A stretch of 15,744 bases of DNA from Halothiobacillaceae bacterium (GTDB lineage Bacteria > Pseudomonadota > Gammaproteobacteria > Halothiobacillales > Halothiobacillaceae), in contig DRZW01000145.1 of NCBI GenBank assembly GCA_011380105.1, positions 1 to 15,744 of the forward strand, given 5' to 3'. Position 1 is the first letter of the stretch, and every line of letters begins with the position of its first letter. The position numbers and the translations under genes were made by a program. Below are positions 8,094 through 15,253 of this stretch, in pieces. The notes below the pieces were generated by a model, which was given only the letters and a program-made list of their open reading frames with translations, had not been told where the DNA came from and did no database searches.

Positions 8094-8645
8094 TCAGCGA
8101 CCCTCAATTTCCCGGCGGTGGCGCATAGCCAGTTTATGGTAAAAACTGGCTGATTCCCGCAAATGTGCGCGTTCATCATCGGTTAGTGCGCGCACCTTTC
8201 TGGCAGGTGAACCTAAGTACAAGTGCCCGCTTTCTAGGCGTTTTTTAGGCGGGACGATAGAACCCGCACCGATAATCACATCAGACTCAACCACCGCCTC
8301 ATCCATCACAATCGCACCCATACCCACCAGAACATAATCCTCAATCCGGCAAGCGTGCAGAATGGCTCGATGACCAACCGTGACCTCGCGACCAACCTGG
8401 CAGGCCAGCCCCTGGGGATATTGCTCGGAGGGCTGATTGACGTGAACGATCACACCGTCCTGCAGGTTTGTCCAGCGACCGATATGGATTTGCTGGACAT
8501 CACCACGCAATACGGCACCCGGCCAGACTGAAGCGCCCTGTTCTAGCACCACCGAGCCGATTACGGTTGCGGCCGGATCAATCCAGACATCCTGCTCTAC
8601 AGTTGGCGTTTTTGCTGCAAAATTACGTATCATAGGCCCCGCCAT
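8094..8645 (-). CDS. yrdA: gamma-class carbonic anhydrase-like protein (YrdA/PaaY family)
   Basis: This is a left-handed beta-helix protein built of hexapeptide repeats. Family members form trimers, and some are zinc-dependent carbonic anhydrases while YrdA itself has no firmly known activity. The 183 residues match YrdA length. Signature blocks are VIGSVVLEQGASVWPGAVLRGD (28-49), TNLQDGVIVHVN (59-70), VTVGHRAILHACRI (88-101), VLVGMGAIVMDEAVVE and VIIGAGSIVPPKKRLESG, then YLGSPARKVR. The three zinc-ligand histidines are present at 68, 92 and 97, and the active-site-type Arg47, Asp49, Gln62 and Asp63 are kept. The start is uncertain: ATG at 8645 gives MAGPMIRN, while ATG at 8633 gives MIRN and has GGGG just upstream. 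The gene is divergent from ubiA and convergent with the ZnuA-like gene. Confidence 0.92.
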   Translation of the reverse strand: MAGPMIRNFAAKTPTVEQDVWIDPAATVIGSVVLEQGASVWPGAVLRGDVQQIHIGRWTNLQDGVIVHVNQPSEQYPQGLACQVGREVTVGHRAILHACRIEDYVLVGMGAIVMDEAVVESDVIIGAGSIVPPKKRLESGHLYLGSPARKVRALTDDERAHLRESASFYHKLAMRHRREIEGR

Positions 8646-8781
8646 TTAATAAAGATGAACCGCTATTCTATCAGTCTGAAACCGACTCGGGTTAAACCGC
8701 TTGCCCAGCTGATGGCAGTCCGCGTCGGGTAATGTTAATTTTGAAAAATTTCAGGCCAACCCTTGCCCCAAGGAGCCATTT

Positions 8782-9636
8782 GTGGTCAGTAAGAAAATCC
8801 GCGCCTACCTTGCCTTAACCCGTTTGGATCGTCCGGTGGGTATATTTTTACTGCTTTGGCCAACCTGGTGGGCCTTATGGATTGCCGGCCAGGGTCAGCC
8901 GGACATCGCTTTATTGATAATTTTTACCTTGGGGGTCATTTTAATGCGGTCGGCCGGCTGCGCCATCAACGACTATGCCGACCGCGACTTCGATGGTCAT
9001 GTCACCCGAACCCGGAACCGACCATTGGCCACCGGTATCATCTCACCCCGCGAAGCGCTAATGGTGTTCGCCGCGCTGGTGTTAGCCGCCTTTATTCTGG
9101 TGCTGTTTTTAAACCCGTTAACCATAGCCTTATCTTTGGTGGCAGTGGTGTTAGCTGCTAGCTATCCCTTTGGTAAGCGCTTTCATCATTTACCGCAATT
9201 GCAGCTCGGTCTGGCCTTTGGCTGGGCTATCCCCATGGCCTTTGCCGCCCAAACCGAGACTGTCCCCTTTATCGCCTGGCTGCTGCTGGCTGCTAACCTG
9301 ACCTGGGTTCTAGCTTACGACACCATTTATGCGATTGCTGACCGCCCGGATGACCTGAAAATTGGGGTGAAATCATCTGCGATCTTATTTGGCCGCTACG
9401 ATTTGCTGGCGGTTAGTCTGGCTTATATTGCCACTTTAGGATTACTAGCGCTAACTGGCTGGCAGTTAGCACTAAATATTGGCTTTTACCTAATCCTGGC
9501 GCTGGCTGCACTCATCGCCATCTGGATTATGTTGACCGCCAAAACCCGAACACTCAGTGATTGCGTCTTGGCCTTTAAACGAAACATTATCTTTGGCGGC
9601 GTGGTGATGATCGCGTTTATTATTGGATTTCTGTAA
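8782..9636 (+). CDS. ubiA: 4-hydroxybenzoate polyprenyltransferase UbiA
   Basis: UbiA is the inner-membrane enzyme that attaches the polyprenyl chain to 4-hydroxybenzoate, the first committed step of ubiquinone synthesis. The 284 residues contain eight to nine hydrophobic segments. Both magnesium-diphosphate motifs are present: NDYADRDFD (63-71), followed by RTRNRPLATG, and DTIYAIADRPDDLKIGVKS (180-198) with Asp180, Asp187 and Asp191. The start is GTG at 8782, decided by the ribosome site AAGGAG six bases before it. The chorismate lyase gene ubiC, often just upstream in enterobacteria, is absent. Instead the divergent yrdA-like gene sits there. Together with ubiJ-ubiB this makes two separate ubiquinone loci within 7 kb. 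Confidence 0.96.
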   Translation: MVSKKIRAYLALTRLDRPVGIFLLLWPTWWALWIAGQGQPDIALLIIFTLGVILMRSAGCAINDYADRDFDGHVTRTRNRPLATGIISPREALMVFAALVLAAFILVLFLNPLTIALSLVAVVLAASYPFGKRFHHLPQLQLGLAFGWAIPMAFAAQTETVPFIAWLLLAANLTWVLAYDTIYAIADRPDDLKIGVKSSAILFGRYDLLAVSLAYIATLGLLALTGWQLALNIGFYLILALAALIAIWIMLTAKTRTLSDCVLAFKRNIIFGGVVMIAFIIGFL

Positions 9637-9827
9637 GGATTTATTTCTGCTGCTCATCACGTCAGCACCCGCAAACATACACTTTCCTTGTTTTGACCAA
9701 CCGGTCTAATGTCAATCGCAACAGTTGTAATTTCGCAAGCAACTATCCGCTAAGGTTTGCAATCCAAATCAAGGCGCCTTTATCACTTCGAAATTCGCAG
9801 CATCGTTAAGAAGCGTCAGTCTATAAA

Positions 9828-9852
9828 AAACCCGCTTACGTTAAGCGGGTTT
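9828..9852 (-). terminator. intrinsic terminator of acs
   Basis: AAACCCGCTTA at 9828-9838 pairs perfectly with TAAGCGGGTTT at 9842-9852 around a three-base loop. On the minus strand the stem is followed by a run of six T residues in all, 26 bases past the natural acs stop codon at 9878. It may also work weakly for ubiA on the plus strand. The intact terminator beyond the downstream acs segment fits a recently interrupted gene. Confidence 0.85.
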
Positions 9853-9877
9853 AATCATAACGGGTTGGCGTTGGTGG

Positions 9878-11839
9878 TTATTTACCGGAGAGCTGATCCA
9901 GAATTGAAGGGTTCTCTAGGGTGGAGACATCGCCCTGCGGCGGCTCACCCTTAGCCAGACCACGCAACAAACGCCGCATAATCTTGCCGGAGCGGGTTTT
10001 AGGTAGGTTATCGCCAAAACGGATTTCATCAGGCTTGGCAATTGGACCGATCTGATCAGCTACCCAGGCACGCAGGGTTTTGGTCATTTCATCGGCCTAA
10101 TCCCCTTCAGGGCGGTCGCCCTTGCAGACAACATAGGCGACAATGGCCTCACCCTTAACATCATGGGGCTTGCCGACAACCGCGGCTTCAGCCACATCCG
10201 GATGCGCGACTAATGCCGATTCAATTTCCATGGTGCCCATGCGGTGACCGGATACGTTAATTACATCGTCAATCCGACCCATGATCCAGAAATACCCATC
10301 CTGATCACGGCGCGCCGAATCACCAGCCAAGTAGTAACCCGGCAGGTTATCGGGGAAGTAGGTGCGCTTAAAGCGCTCATCATCGCCCCATACGGTACGC
10401 AGCATGGACGGCCACGGCTTTTTGATCACCAAATTACCGCCGTGCTCGGCATCGACAGGATTGCCTTGATCATCAACCACATCAGCAAACACACCCGGCA
10501 CCGGCAACGTGCAGGAGCCGGGCTTTAAGTCGACCGCACCTGGCAGTGGCGCAATCATGTGCGCGCCGGTCTCTGTCTGCCACCATGTGTCAGCAATTGG
10601 GCAGCGAGAGCCACCAATAACTTGGTAATACCAAACCCAAGCTTCAGGGTTGATGGGCTCGCCAACCGTGCCTAGCAAACGCAAGCTGGAGAGATCATAT
10701 TTTTTGGGGAATTCATCGCCCTGTTTCATCAGTGCACGGATCGCAGTCGGCGCGGTGTAGAACACCGAAACCTGGTGACGCTCCACCATCTCCCAGAAAC
10801 GCCCTGCATCCGGATAAGTGGGCACACCCTCAAAAATAATCTGCGTGATACCCAGCGCCAACGGACCGTAGGTCACGTAACTATGCCCGGTAATCCAGCC
10901 AACATCAGCCGTACACCAGTAGACATCATCATCGTTTAAATCAAAGACCCAGCTGCAAGTCAGGGCAGCATTAAGCAGATAACCACCGGTGGAATGCACA
11001 ATCCCTTTGGGCTTGCCAGTAGAACCGGAGGTGTAAAGAATAAACAACGGATGCTCAGCCTCAACCATCACTGGCGGGCAATTGGTCGATTGACCTTCAG
11101 TGGCTTCATTCCAGCTTAAAGACTTCACACCAGCCTGCTTAATTAAGGCAATACCACCAATATGCTCGAGCATAATCACCGTCTGCACCGAAGGGCAGCC
11201 ATGCTCTAAGGCTTTGCTTACCGCTTCGTGAAGCGCAACGCGTTTACCGCCGCGCATATTGCCATCGGCAGTAATCACCAGCTTTGCTTCGGTATCAACG
11301 ATCCGGTCGCGCAGAGCCTCGGCAGAAAAACCGCCGAACACAACCGAATGAATCGCCCCGATCCGCGCGCAGGCTAGCATGGCAATAGCCGCCTCGGGGA
11401 TCATCGGCAGGTAAATCACCACCCGGTCGCCCTTCTCAATGCCTTGGGCTTTTAATGCGTTGGCAAACTTTGCTACCTCATCGTGAAGTTCCTGGTAGGT
11501 GTAGCTACGCACCGAGCCATCGTCCGATTCGCCAATAATGGCGACTTTATCGGCCTTTTCAGGCAGGTGCCGGTCAATGCAGTTAACCGACGCATTAAGC
11601 CGGCCTTCCACAAACCACTGATAATGCGGGGCATGGGTTTCATCGAGCACCGTCTTAAACGGGGTATCCCAGCTTAAGTATTCCTTAGCCAAACGCCCCC
11701 AGAAGCCCTGATAATCCTGCTCGGCCTCGGCAACCAAGGCATCATAAGCGGCTCGTGAGCCCACCCGCGCACGCTCGGAAAACGCCGGATCAGGCGAAAA
11801 CACCCGGTTCTCACTCAAAATGGACTCAAGATTATCCAT
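9878..11839 (-). pseudogene. acs: acetyl-CoA synthetase interrupted by an in-frame amber codon
   Basis: Acs converts acetate, ATP and CoA to acetyl-CoA through acetyl-AMP. The frame has 653 sense-or-amber codons before the natural TAA at 9878, the usual Acs length. Codon 581 (10099-10097) is TAG, in [16 protein letters not shown], with no frameshift and no other stop. Residues 1-580 hold the AMP-binding core [11 protein letters not shown] (269-279) and [10 protein letters not shown] (416-425). The last 72 codons hold the C-terminal lid with [15 protein letters not shown], including the lysine (about 619) needed for adenylation and controlled by acetylation. A product ending at 580 should not form acetyl-AMP. 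GAG or CAG to TAG is the likely change. TAG is a normal stop elsewhere here (ubiJ). Alternatives are read-through, suppression or a sequence error. The start is ATG at 11839 with GGAG upstream. Confidence 0.88.
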
Positions 11840-11927
11840 AGAAACTCCACTGACGGTTAGCTGTTGAAACGGATCTGCCCAAAGTCGATTTATTATCCCA
11901 CCAACCTGAGCGCTGAATGTGCGTTGT

Positions 11928-11987
11928 CTAATCAGGTTAGATTAGCAAAATTCACAAATAATCGCACCTGTGGCTACGGATAATCGC
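11928..11987. promoter_or_regulatory. candidate operator cluster upstream of acs
   Basis: CTAATC (11928-11933), a six-base spacer and GATTAG (11940-11945) form an inverted repeat. Just beyond are two direct copies of ATAATCGC at 11958-11965 and 11980-11987, exactly 22 bases apart, about two helical turns. A further TAATCGC lies at 12086-12092. The cluster sits about 90-150 bases before the acs start, where an activator or repressor could act. No known regulator consensus was recognised. Confidence 0.35.
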
Positions 11988-12135
11988 GAAATTAGCCTCA
12001 GGCTTTGCAGGCACCGTGCAGAAGACAATATTGCAATGTGTTAAACCAGCAGATCGCCGCGTTTATTTGCCTAGGTTATTAGCTCTAATCGCTAACTAAT
12101 TCACTTAACAATAATTTCTCCAACAGCCAAAACAG

Positions 12136-12170
12136 TTATGCACAAAAACTGTGGATAATTATGTGGACAA
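12136..12170. promoter_or_regulatory. cluster of three DnaA boxes
   Basis: TTATGCACA at 12136-12144 fits the DnaA consensus TTWTNCACA. TGTGGATAA at 12150-12158 is the exact E. coli R1-type box TTATCCACA on the minus strand. TGTGGACAA at 12162-12170 is TTGTCCACA on the minus strand, one base off. The last two are 12 bases apart in the same orientation, close to one helical turn, as in cooperative DnaA arrays. By base count, an exact TTATCCACA is expected less than 0.01 times in this gap, yet two occur (the other at 12382). Confidence 0.6.
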
Positions 12171-12199
12171 ACCGCGCACAACAGTCAGACTCAATGCGC

Positions 12200-12212
12200 C
12201 ATCAAGGTTTTA
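12200..12212 (+). promoter_or_regulatory. possible IHF binding site
   Basis: CATCAAGGTTTTA matches WATCAANNNNTTR at every fixed position except the first base. It lies 30 bases from the DnaA-box trio and next to an AT-rich stretch, which echoes the DnaA-IHF arrangement of an origin. The motif is short and degenerate, so it is weak on its own. Confidence 0.35.
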
Positions 12213-12228
12213 CCCAGATTGGGTAAAA
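12208..12228. repeat. perfect 9-base inverted repeat (palindrome)
   Basis: TTTTACCCA at 12208-12216 and TGGGTAAAA at 12220-12228 are exact reverse complements separated by GAT. The symmetry and size are typical of a dimeric repressor operator. It overlaps the end of the possible IHF site. There is no long T tract, so a terminator is less likely. Confidence 0.6.
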
Positions 12229-12381
12229 TTTAACCAACTTGAAAAAAAACGCACTGCATTCATCCTATGTTGCTGATAAATAAAACTTTTAATAACCCAC
12301 TAACTATTCAAGGCAACAATGTTATCAACGCTCTTGCAGTCCAATCATCATCGTGATATGGACAACCTGAAAAAAGGAACC

Positions 12382-12390
12382 TGTGGATAA
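12382..12390 (-). promoter_or_regulatory. exact DnaA box
   Basis: TGTGGATAA, that is TTATCCACA on the minus strand, is the second exact R1-type box in this gap. Its GTG is also the start codon of the possible small frame at 12383. A weaker TTATCAACG (7 of 9) lies at 12322-12330. Confidence 0.45.
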
Positions 12391-12475
12391 AATAGTGGAA
12401 AAAGATCGGAAAAACGGTGCTAAAAGAAAAAACCGGCAGGCGCCGGCTAAAAAAGAAATCACCAAAGGAGGATGA
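12383..12475 (+). CDS. possible 30-residue basic peptide, doubtful
   Basis: GTG at 12383 opens a 30-codon frame ending in TGA at 12473. It begins MDKIVEKDRKNGAKRKNRQA and continues PAKKEITKGG, with 11 Lys or Arg against 4 acidic residues. AAAAAGGA lies five bases before the start, a fair ribosome site. The end contains AAAGGAGG and an ATGA overlap to a second, even shorter frame (MSS-stop), with TTG at 12480 (MSKLQQANK-stop) as another option. I do not recognise the peptide. The AAA-rich codons also coincide with a minus-strand terminator-like hairpin and the start overlaps a DnaA box, so chance coding is quite possible. Confidence 0.2.
   Translation: MDKIVEKDRKNGAKRKNRQAPAKKEITKGG
12422..12446 (-). 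terminator. possible minus-strand intrinsic terminator
   Basis: On the minus strand CCGGC, loop GCCT and GCCGG form a five-pair GC stem, followed directly by TTTTTTCTTTT (12432 down to 12422). The shape is good, but no minus-strand gene is visible to its right before 12655, so its transcript is unknown. It overlaps the doubtful small frame on the other strand. Confidence 0.4.
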
Positions 12476-12552
12476 GCAGTTGAGTAAATTACAACAGGCT
12501 AATAAATGAGACTTTATCATTGTACATACCAGTCATTGTTAGAGCAAAACGC

Positions 12553-12572
12553 GCTCGCTTCGGGCTTTTTTT
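12553..12572 (+). terminator. possible plus-strand intrinsic terminator before the glcF-like gene
   Basis: GCTCG (12553-12557), loop CTT and CGGGC (12561-12565) form a five-pair stem with one G-T pair, followed by seven T residues. It lies 84 bases before the glcF-like ATG with no established gene upstream on this strand. It could end a short RNA starting near 12365 (TTGCAG at 12334, 17-base gap, TATGGA at 12357) or act as an attenuator for glcF. Confidence 0.5.
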
Positions 12573-12655
12573 AACTTTCGGGGCAACTCTAGCTCGTGCA
12601 AAGGGCTGATTAACGGTTATGATCTGTTTTTGCATTCAAACCATAAGCCACCGGC

Positions 12656-13861
12656 ATGTCTCACTCTGGCAACACCTTAATAAAACAGATTGAATCCCGC
12701 GCCAAGGCCTGTGTGATGTGCGGCGTTTGCATGCCGCATTGCCCCACCTTTGGCCAAAGCGGCCATGAAGCTGACGGGCCGCGCGGACGAATCCGACTAA
12801 TGCTCAGCCTCGCTGAAGGGGAATTGACCGCCGATGCGCCCGGCGTACAAGCTCATCTGCAAAGCTGTTTGACCTGTCGGGCTTGTGAAAGCGCTTGTCC
12901 CTCTAAAGTGGAATACGGCGCGCTGATTGATGATACCCGGGCATTACTGGCTCAAACCGCCCCCCAAGCCCGCCCTGATCCGGAAAAAGCGCGCAAGATT
13001 ACCTGGTGGCGCGATCATCTACTCAGCCATCGGCGAAGACTAGGTTGGGTTTGGCAGCTCCAGCAGCGTTTGGCCACAAAAAAGCTGCGACCCGTGGCAA
13101 AGCGCATTGCCGGCCCATTGGCACCACTGTTGCCGTTAACCCGCATTCATTCGATCGTGCCTAAAAAACTTAAAACCAGCCCAGACCCGGTGGGGCGCCG
13201 GGTCGGTTTATTTATTGGCTGCACTGGCAATGCTGCTAACCGCAATGCTGCCGAAGCGGCACGCAAGGTGCTGCCCGCTTTTGGCTTTGAGGTTGTCGAA
13301 CCGGCTGAGCAAAATTGCTGTGGCGCAATCTATAGCCATGATGGCCAGACACAGATTGGCAAACGCCAAAAAGAACATACCGAAGGTCTGTTTGCAGATA
13401 AAAAGGTTGAGACGATTGTGGTTATTGGCTCGGCCTGCGCTGCACAGCTCAACCCGGCACAGGCCGTGGAAATAACCCATTTTCTAAATCAAATCCCAGC
13501 GAAGCATTGGCCACCGTTAAACCGACTTGACCGTCGCGTGGCAATTCACACCCCCTGCAGTCAACGCAATGCGCTAAAACAGCCCAACGCCGCTTTTGAG
13601 TTGCTAGAACGCATTGCCGGACTAACCTGCCTTGCTTTGGCGGACAACGAACGTTGTTGCGGTGCAGGGGGATTACAAGCACTGTATTTCCCAGAACAGG
13701 CATCAGCACTGCTCGCCCCCAAACTTGCTAATGCCACCGAACAGCAGGCGGAGGCTATCATCACCACTAATGTCGGCTGTGCTGTGCACATGCAGAGCCA
13801 AGATAAGCGCCCGGTGTATCAGCCAGTCGAGCTTCTCGCTGAGGCATTAGCTGACCATTAA
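12656..13861 (+). CDS. glcF: GlcF-like iron-sulfur subunit of a 2-hydroxyacid (glycolate/lactate) oxidase
   Basis: This is the electron-transfer subunit that passes electrons from a flavin subunit oxidising glycolate or D-lactate toward the quinone pool. The 401 residues match GlcF (407 in E. coli). Two 4Fe-4S motifs are intact: CVMCGVCMPHCP (Cys19, 22, 25, 29) and CLTCRACESACP (Cys71, 74, 77, 81), with the typical DGPRGRIRLML between them. Two cysteine-rich CCG domains follow, with Cys189 and CCG at 221-223, and Cys301 and CCG at 334-336. No signal peptide or membrane helix is seen, so it should be peripheral on the cytoplasmic side. The flavin subunits GlcD and GlcE are not adjacent, so the partner must lie elsewhere. 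No clear ribosome site precedes ATG 12656. The family call is firm; the substrate is inferred. Confidence 0.87.
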   Translation: MSHSGNTLIKQIESRAKACVMCGVCMPHCPTFGQSGHEADGPRGRIRLMLSLAEGELTADAPGVQAHLQSCLTCRACESACPSKVEYGALIDDTRALLAQTAPQARPDPEKARKITWWRDHLLSHRRRLGWVWQLQQRLATKKLRPVAKRIAGPLAPLLPLTRIHSIVPKKLKTSPDPVGRRVGLFIGCTGNAANRNAAEAARKVLPAFGFEVVEPAEQNCCGAIYSHDGQTQIGKRQKEHTEGLFADKKVETIVVIGSACAAQLNPAQAVEITHFLNQIPAKHWPPLNRLDRRVAIHTPCSQRNALKQPNAAFELLERIAGLTCLALADNERCCGAGGLQALYFPEQASALLAPKLANATEQQAEAIITTNVGCAVHMQSQDKRPVYQPVELLAEALADH

Positions 13862-13886
13862 CCGCAGGACTGGCTGCAAAACCCCA

Positions 13887-13906
13887 CACAGCGATGTGAC
13901 TTTTTT
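13887..13906 (+). terminator. weak terminator after the glcF-like gene
   Basis: CACA, the GNRA-type tetraloop GCGA, and TGTG (13887-13898) are followed by AC and six T residues. The stem has only four pairs, so efficiency is doubtful. It is the only candidate in the 54 bases between two convergent genes. Confidence 0.3.
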
Positions 13907-13915
13907 AGGTGGATC

Positions 13916-14422
13916 TTATAGCCCGATTAACCGCACCTCTAAATCTTGGGTTTGCAGGTCACGCTGGACACTGTAACCGATTGTTTGCTCGCCGGTGGGC
14001 AGCCCTTGGAGCCGGGCACGACATCGCAGCAGGTCGATAACATCATCTTGCTGCTCGGTAAAAATATCCGTCAGATGCAGTTGATCCAACCAATGGCGGG
14101 TCTGCTCGATGATCGCATCGGTCGCACCCTGCTCGCGGGCAATCGAAAGCACCCTTTTTTGCTGGTCTGGGTCTTGCGGGTCTAAGGCAATAATCGCCTC
14201 AGGTAGCGGCAGGTCGGCCTCCAGCCAGGCTAATTGCAACAACACAACACGGAGTTCAGCACGAGCTTCATTCAAAACAGCATCAACCACCGCCGGTTGA
14301 TCACAGCTAAGTTCAGCAGGCTCACGCTCGCCACAGCCGCTTAACAAGATTAAAGCCAGCCAAAGGCCAAGCAGCCGATAGGGTTTCCCAGGGAGTCTCT
14401 CAGGGGCGATTAGCGCCCTCAT
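13916..14422 (-). CDS. putative outer-membrane lipoprotein of unknown function
   Basis: I do not recognise this 168-residue protein. The N-terminus has a basic region (KPYR), a hydrophobic stretch [11 protein letters not shown] and the lipobox LSGC ending at Cys30, so it should be lipidated. Gly at +2 (no Asp) favours the outer membrane by the usual Lol rule. The mature part is acidic and mostly helical by appearance, with a Pro/Asp-rich turn at 80-86 (LDPQDPD). It has two further cysteines, 40 and 134, that could form a disulfide. The start ATG overlaps the speD stop as ATGA, so its translation is probably coupled to speD. A link to polyamine metabolism is suggested only by this position. 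Confidence 0.75.
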   Translation of the reverse strand: MRALIAPERLPGKPYRLLGLWLALILLSGCGEREPAELSCDQPAVVDAVLNEARAELRVVLLQLAWLEADLPLPEAIIALDPQDPDQQKRVLSIAREQGATDAIIEQTRHWLDQLHLTDIFTEQQDDVIDLLRCRARLQGLPTGEQTIGYSVQRDLQTQDLEVRLIGL

Positions 14423-15228
14423 GTCAGGTTTCTGCCGTGAAAAATCTCGGCAATCTCGCGTTTGAGATTTTGCGCAATCTCCGCGCGAGCCGATGGGCTG
14501 TGTTCATGCGCGCTTTCATCAAACAGATAATGATCAAGATCAAATTCGTTTAATTTCATGCGGGTGTGAAATAGATTTTCCTGCGGCACGTTGGCATCAA
14601 GCATCTGGTAGCGCTGGTGGCTGTCCTCGGCGAGATACTGCTGGATGGAATCAATATCGTGGTCGATAAAATGCTTGCGACCATGGATATCACGGGTAAA
14701 ACCGCGCACCCGGTAGTCTAGCGTGATTACATCCGGCTCAAAACTGTGGATCAGATAATTCAACGCCCGCAATGGGGTAATACGGCCACAGGTAGATACT
14801 TCAATATCAACCCGAAAGGTGGCAATGCCATTGTCCGGATGGCTTTCTGGGTAGGTATGCACCGTTAAATGGCTTTTATCTAAATGCCCGACTACTGATG
14901 AGGGCAAGGGGCCGGGGCGAGCCTGAGCTGCATCAGGTGGCGGGTTGATCGGCTCTTCGCAAATTAGAATCGTCACAGAAGCGCCCTGCGGCTCATAATC
15001 CTGGCGGGCGATATTCAACACGTGCGCTCCGATTAGATCACTAACATCAGTCAGAATACTGGTTAGCCGGTCGGCATCGTAGACCTCATCAAGGTAGGTA
15101 ATATAAGCATTCTGCTCACGGCTAGTATGGGCATAGCAAACATCATACAAGGACAAACTCAGCGTTTTGCTGAGGTTGTTAAAGCCATGCAGGGTAAGCG
15201 CACTTAAAGGTGGGGTATTTTCAGACAT
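14419..15228 (-). CDS. speD: S-adenosylmethionine decarboxylase proenzyme
   Basis: SpeD makes decarboxylated SAM, the aminopropyl donor for spermidine synthesis. The 269 residues match the E. coli type (264), the class 1A long form, not the short archaeal/Bacillus form. The self-processing site [16 protein letters not shown] is intact. Cleavage between Lys118 and Ser119 would yield the pyruvoyl cofactor on the alpha chain. DIEVSTCG (141-148) carries the catalytic-type Cys147, and [20 protein letters not shown] and [15 protein letters not shown] are family blocks. The gene follows yhfA by 25 bases on the same strand and overlaps the lipoprotein gene by four bases. No speE is in the window. The ribosome site before ATG 15228 is weak. 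Confidence 0.97.
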   Translation of the reverse strand: MSENTPPLSALTLHGFNNLSKTLSLSLYDVCYAHTSREQNAYITYLDEVYDADRLTSILTDVSDLIGAHVLNIARQDYEPQGASVTILICEEPINPPPDAAQARPGPLPSSVVGHLDKSHLTVHTYPESHPDNGIATFRVDIEVSTCGRITPLRALNYLIHSFEPDVITLDYRVRGFTRDIHGRKHFIDHDIDSIQQYLAEDSHQRYQMLDANVPQENLFHTRMKLNEFDLDHYLFDESAHEHSPSARAEIAQNLKREIAEIFHGRNLT

Positions 15229-15253
15229 AATTTTTCAAGGCCGTCCAGCAGTG

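Larger units (their letters stand above)
11840..12655. other. 816-base intergenic region rich in regulatory-looking sequence
   Basis: No recognisable protein gene fills this divergent gap between acs and the glcF-like gene, and it is more AT-rich than its flanks. From left to right it holds a -10-like GATAAT for acs (minus strand, 11892-11897), short repeats at 11928-11987, a DnaA-box trio at 12136-12170, a near-consensus IHF site at 12200-12212, a perfect palindrome at 12208-12228, an AT-rich stretch around 12230-12300, another exact DnaA box at 12382-12390, a possible tiny basic reading frame, and two terminator-like hairpins. These are listed separately. Such density is unusual for a gap between two metabolic genes. 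Confidence 0.7.

Noticed and set aside
9878..10087. A separate small gene of 69 codons downstream of acs
   Set aside because: It is the C-terminal end of Acs in the same frame, separated only by the TAG codon and three sense codons.
10097..10099. Pyrrolysine insertion or general TAG reassignment
   Set aside because: TAG serves as the ordinary stop of ubiJ in the same window, and Acs has no known pyrrolysine; a GAG or CAG mutation is simpler.
12136..12390. Confident call of the chromosomal replication origin
   Set aside because: Box content is suggestive, but no origin-linked genes are near and skew could not be computed; reported only as a DnaA-box cluster.
12308..12520. 70-codon minus-strand frame
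   Set aside because: Composition is a Phe/Ser-rich read of the complementary poly-A stretches, with no ribosome site; likely chance.
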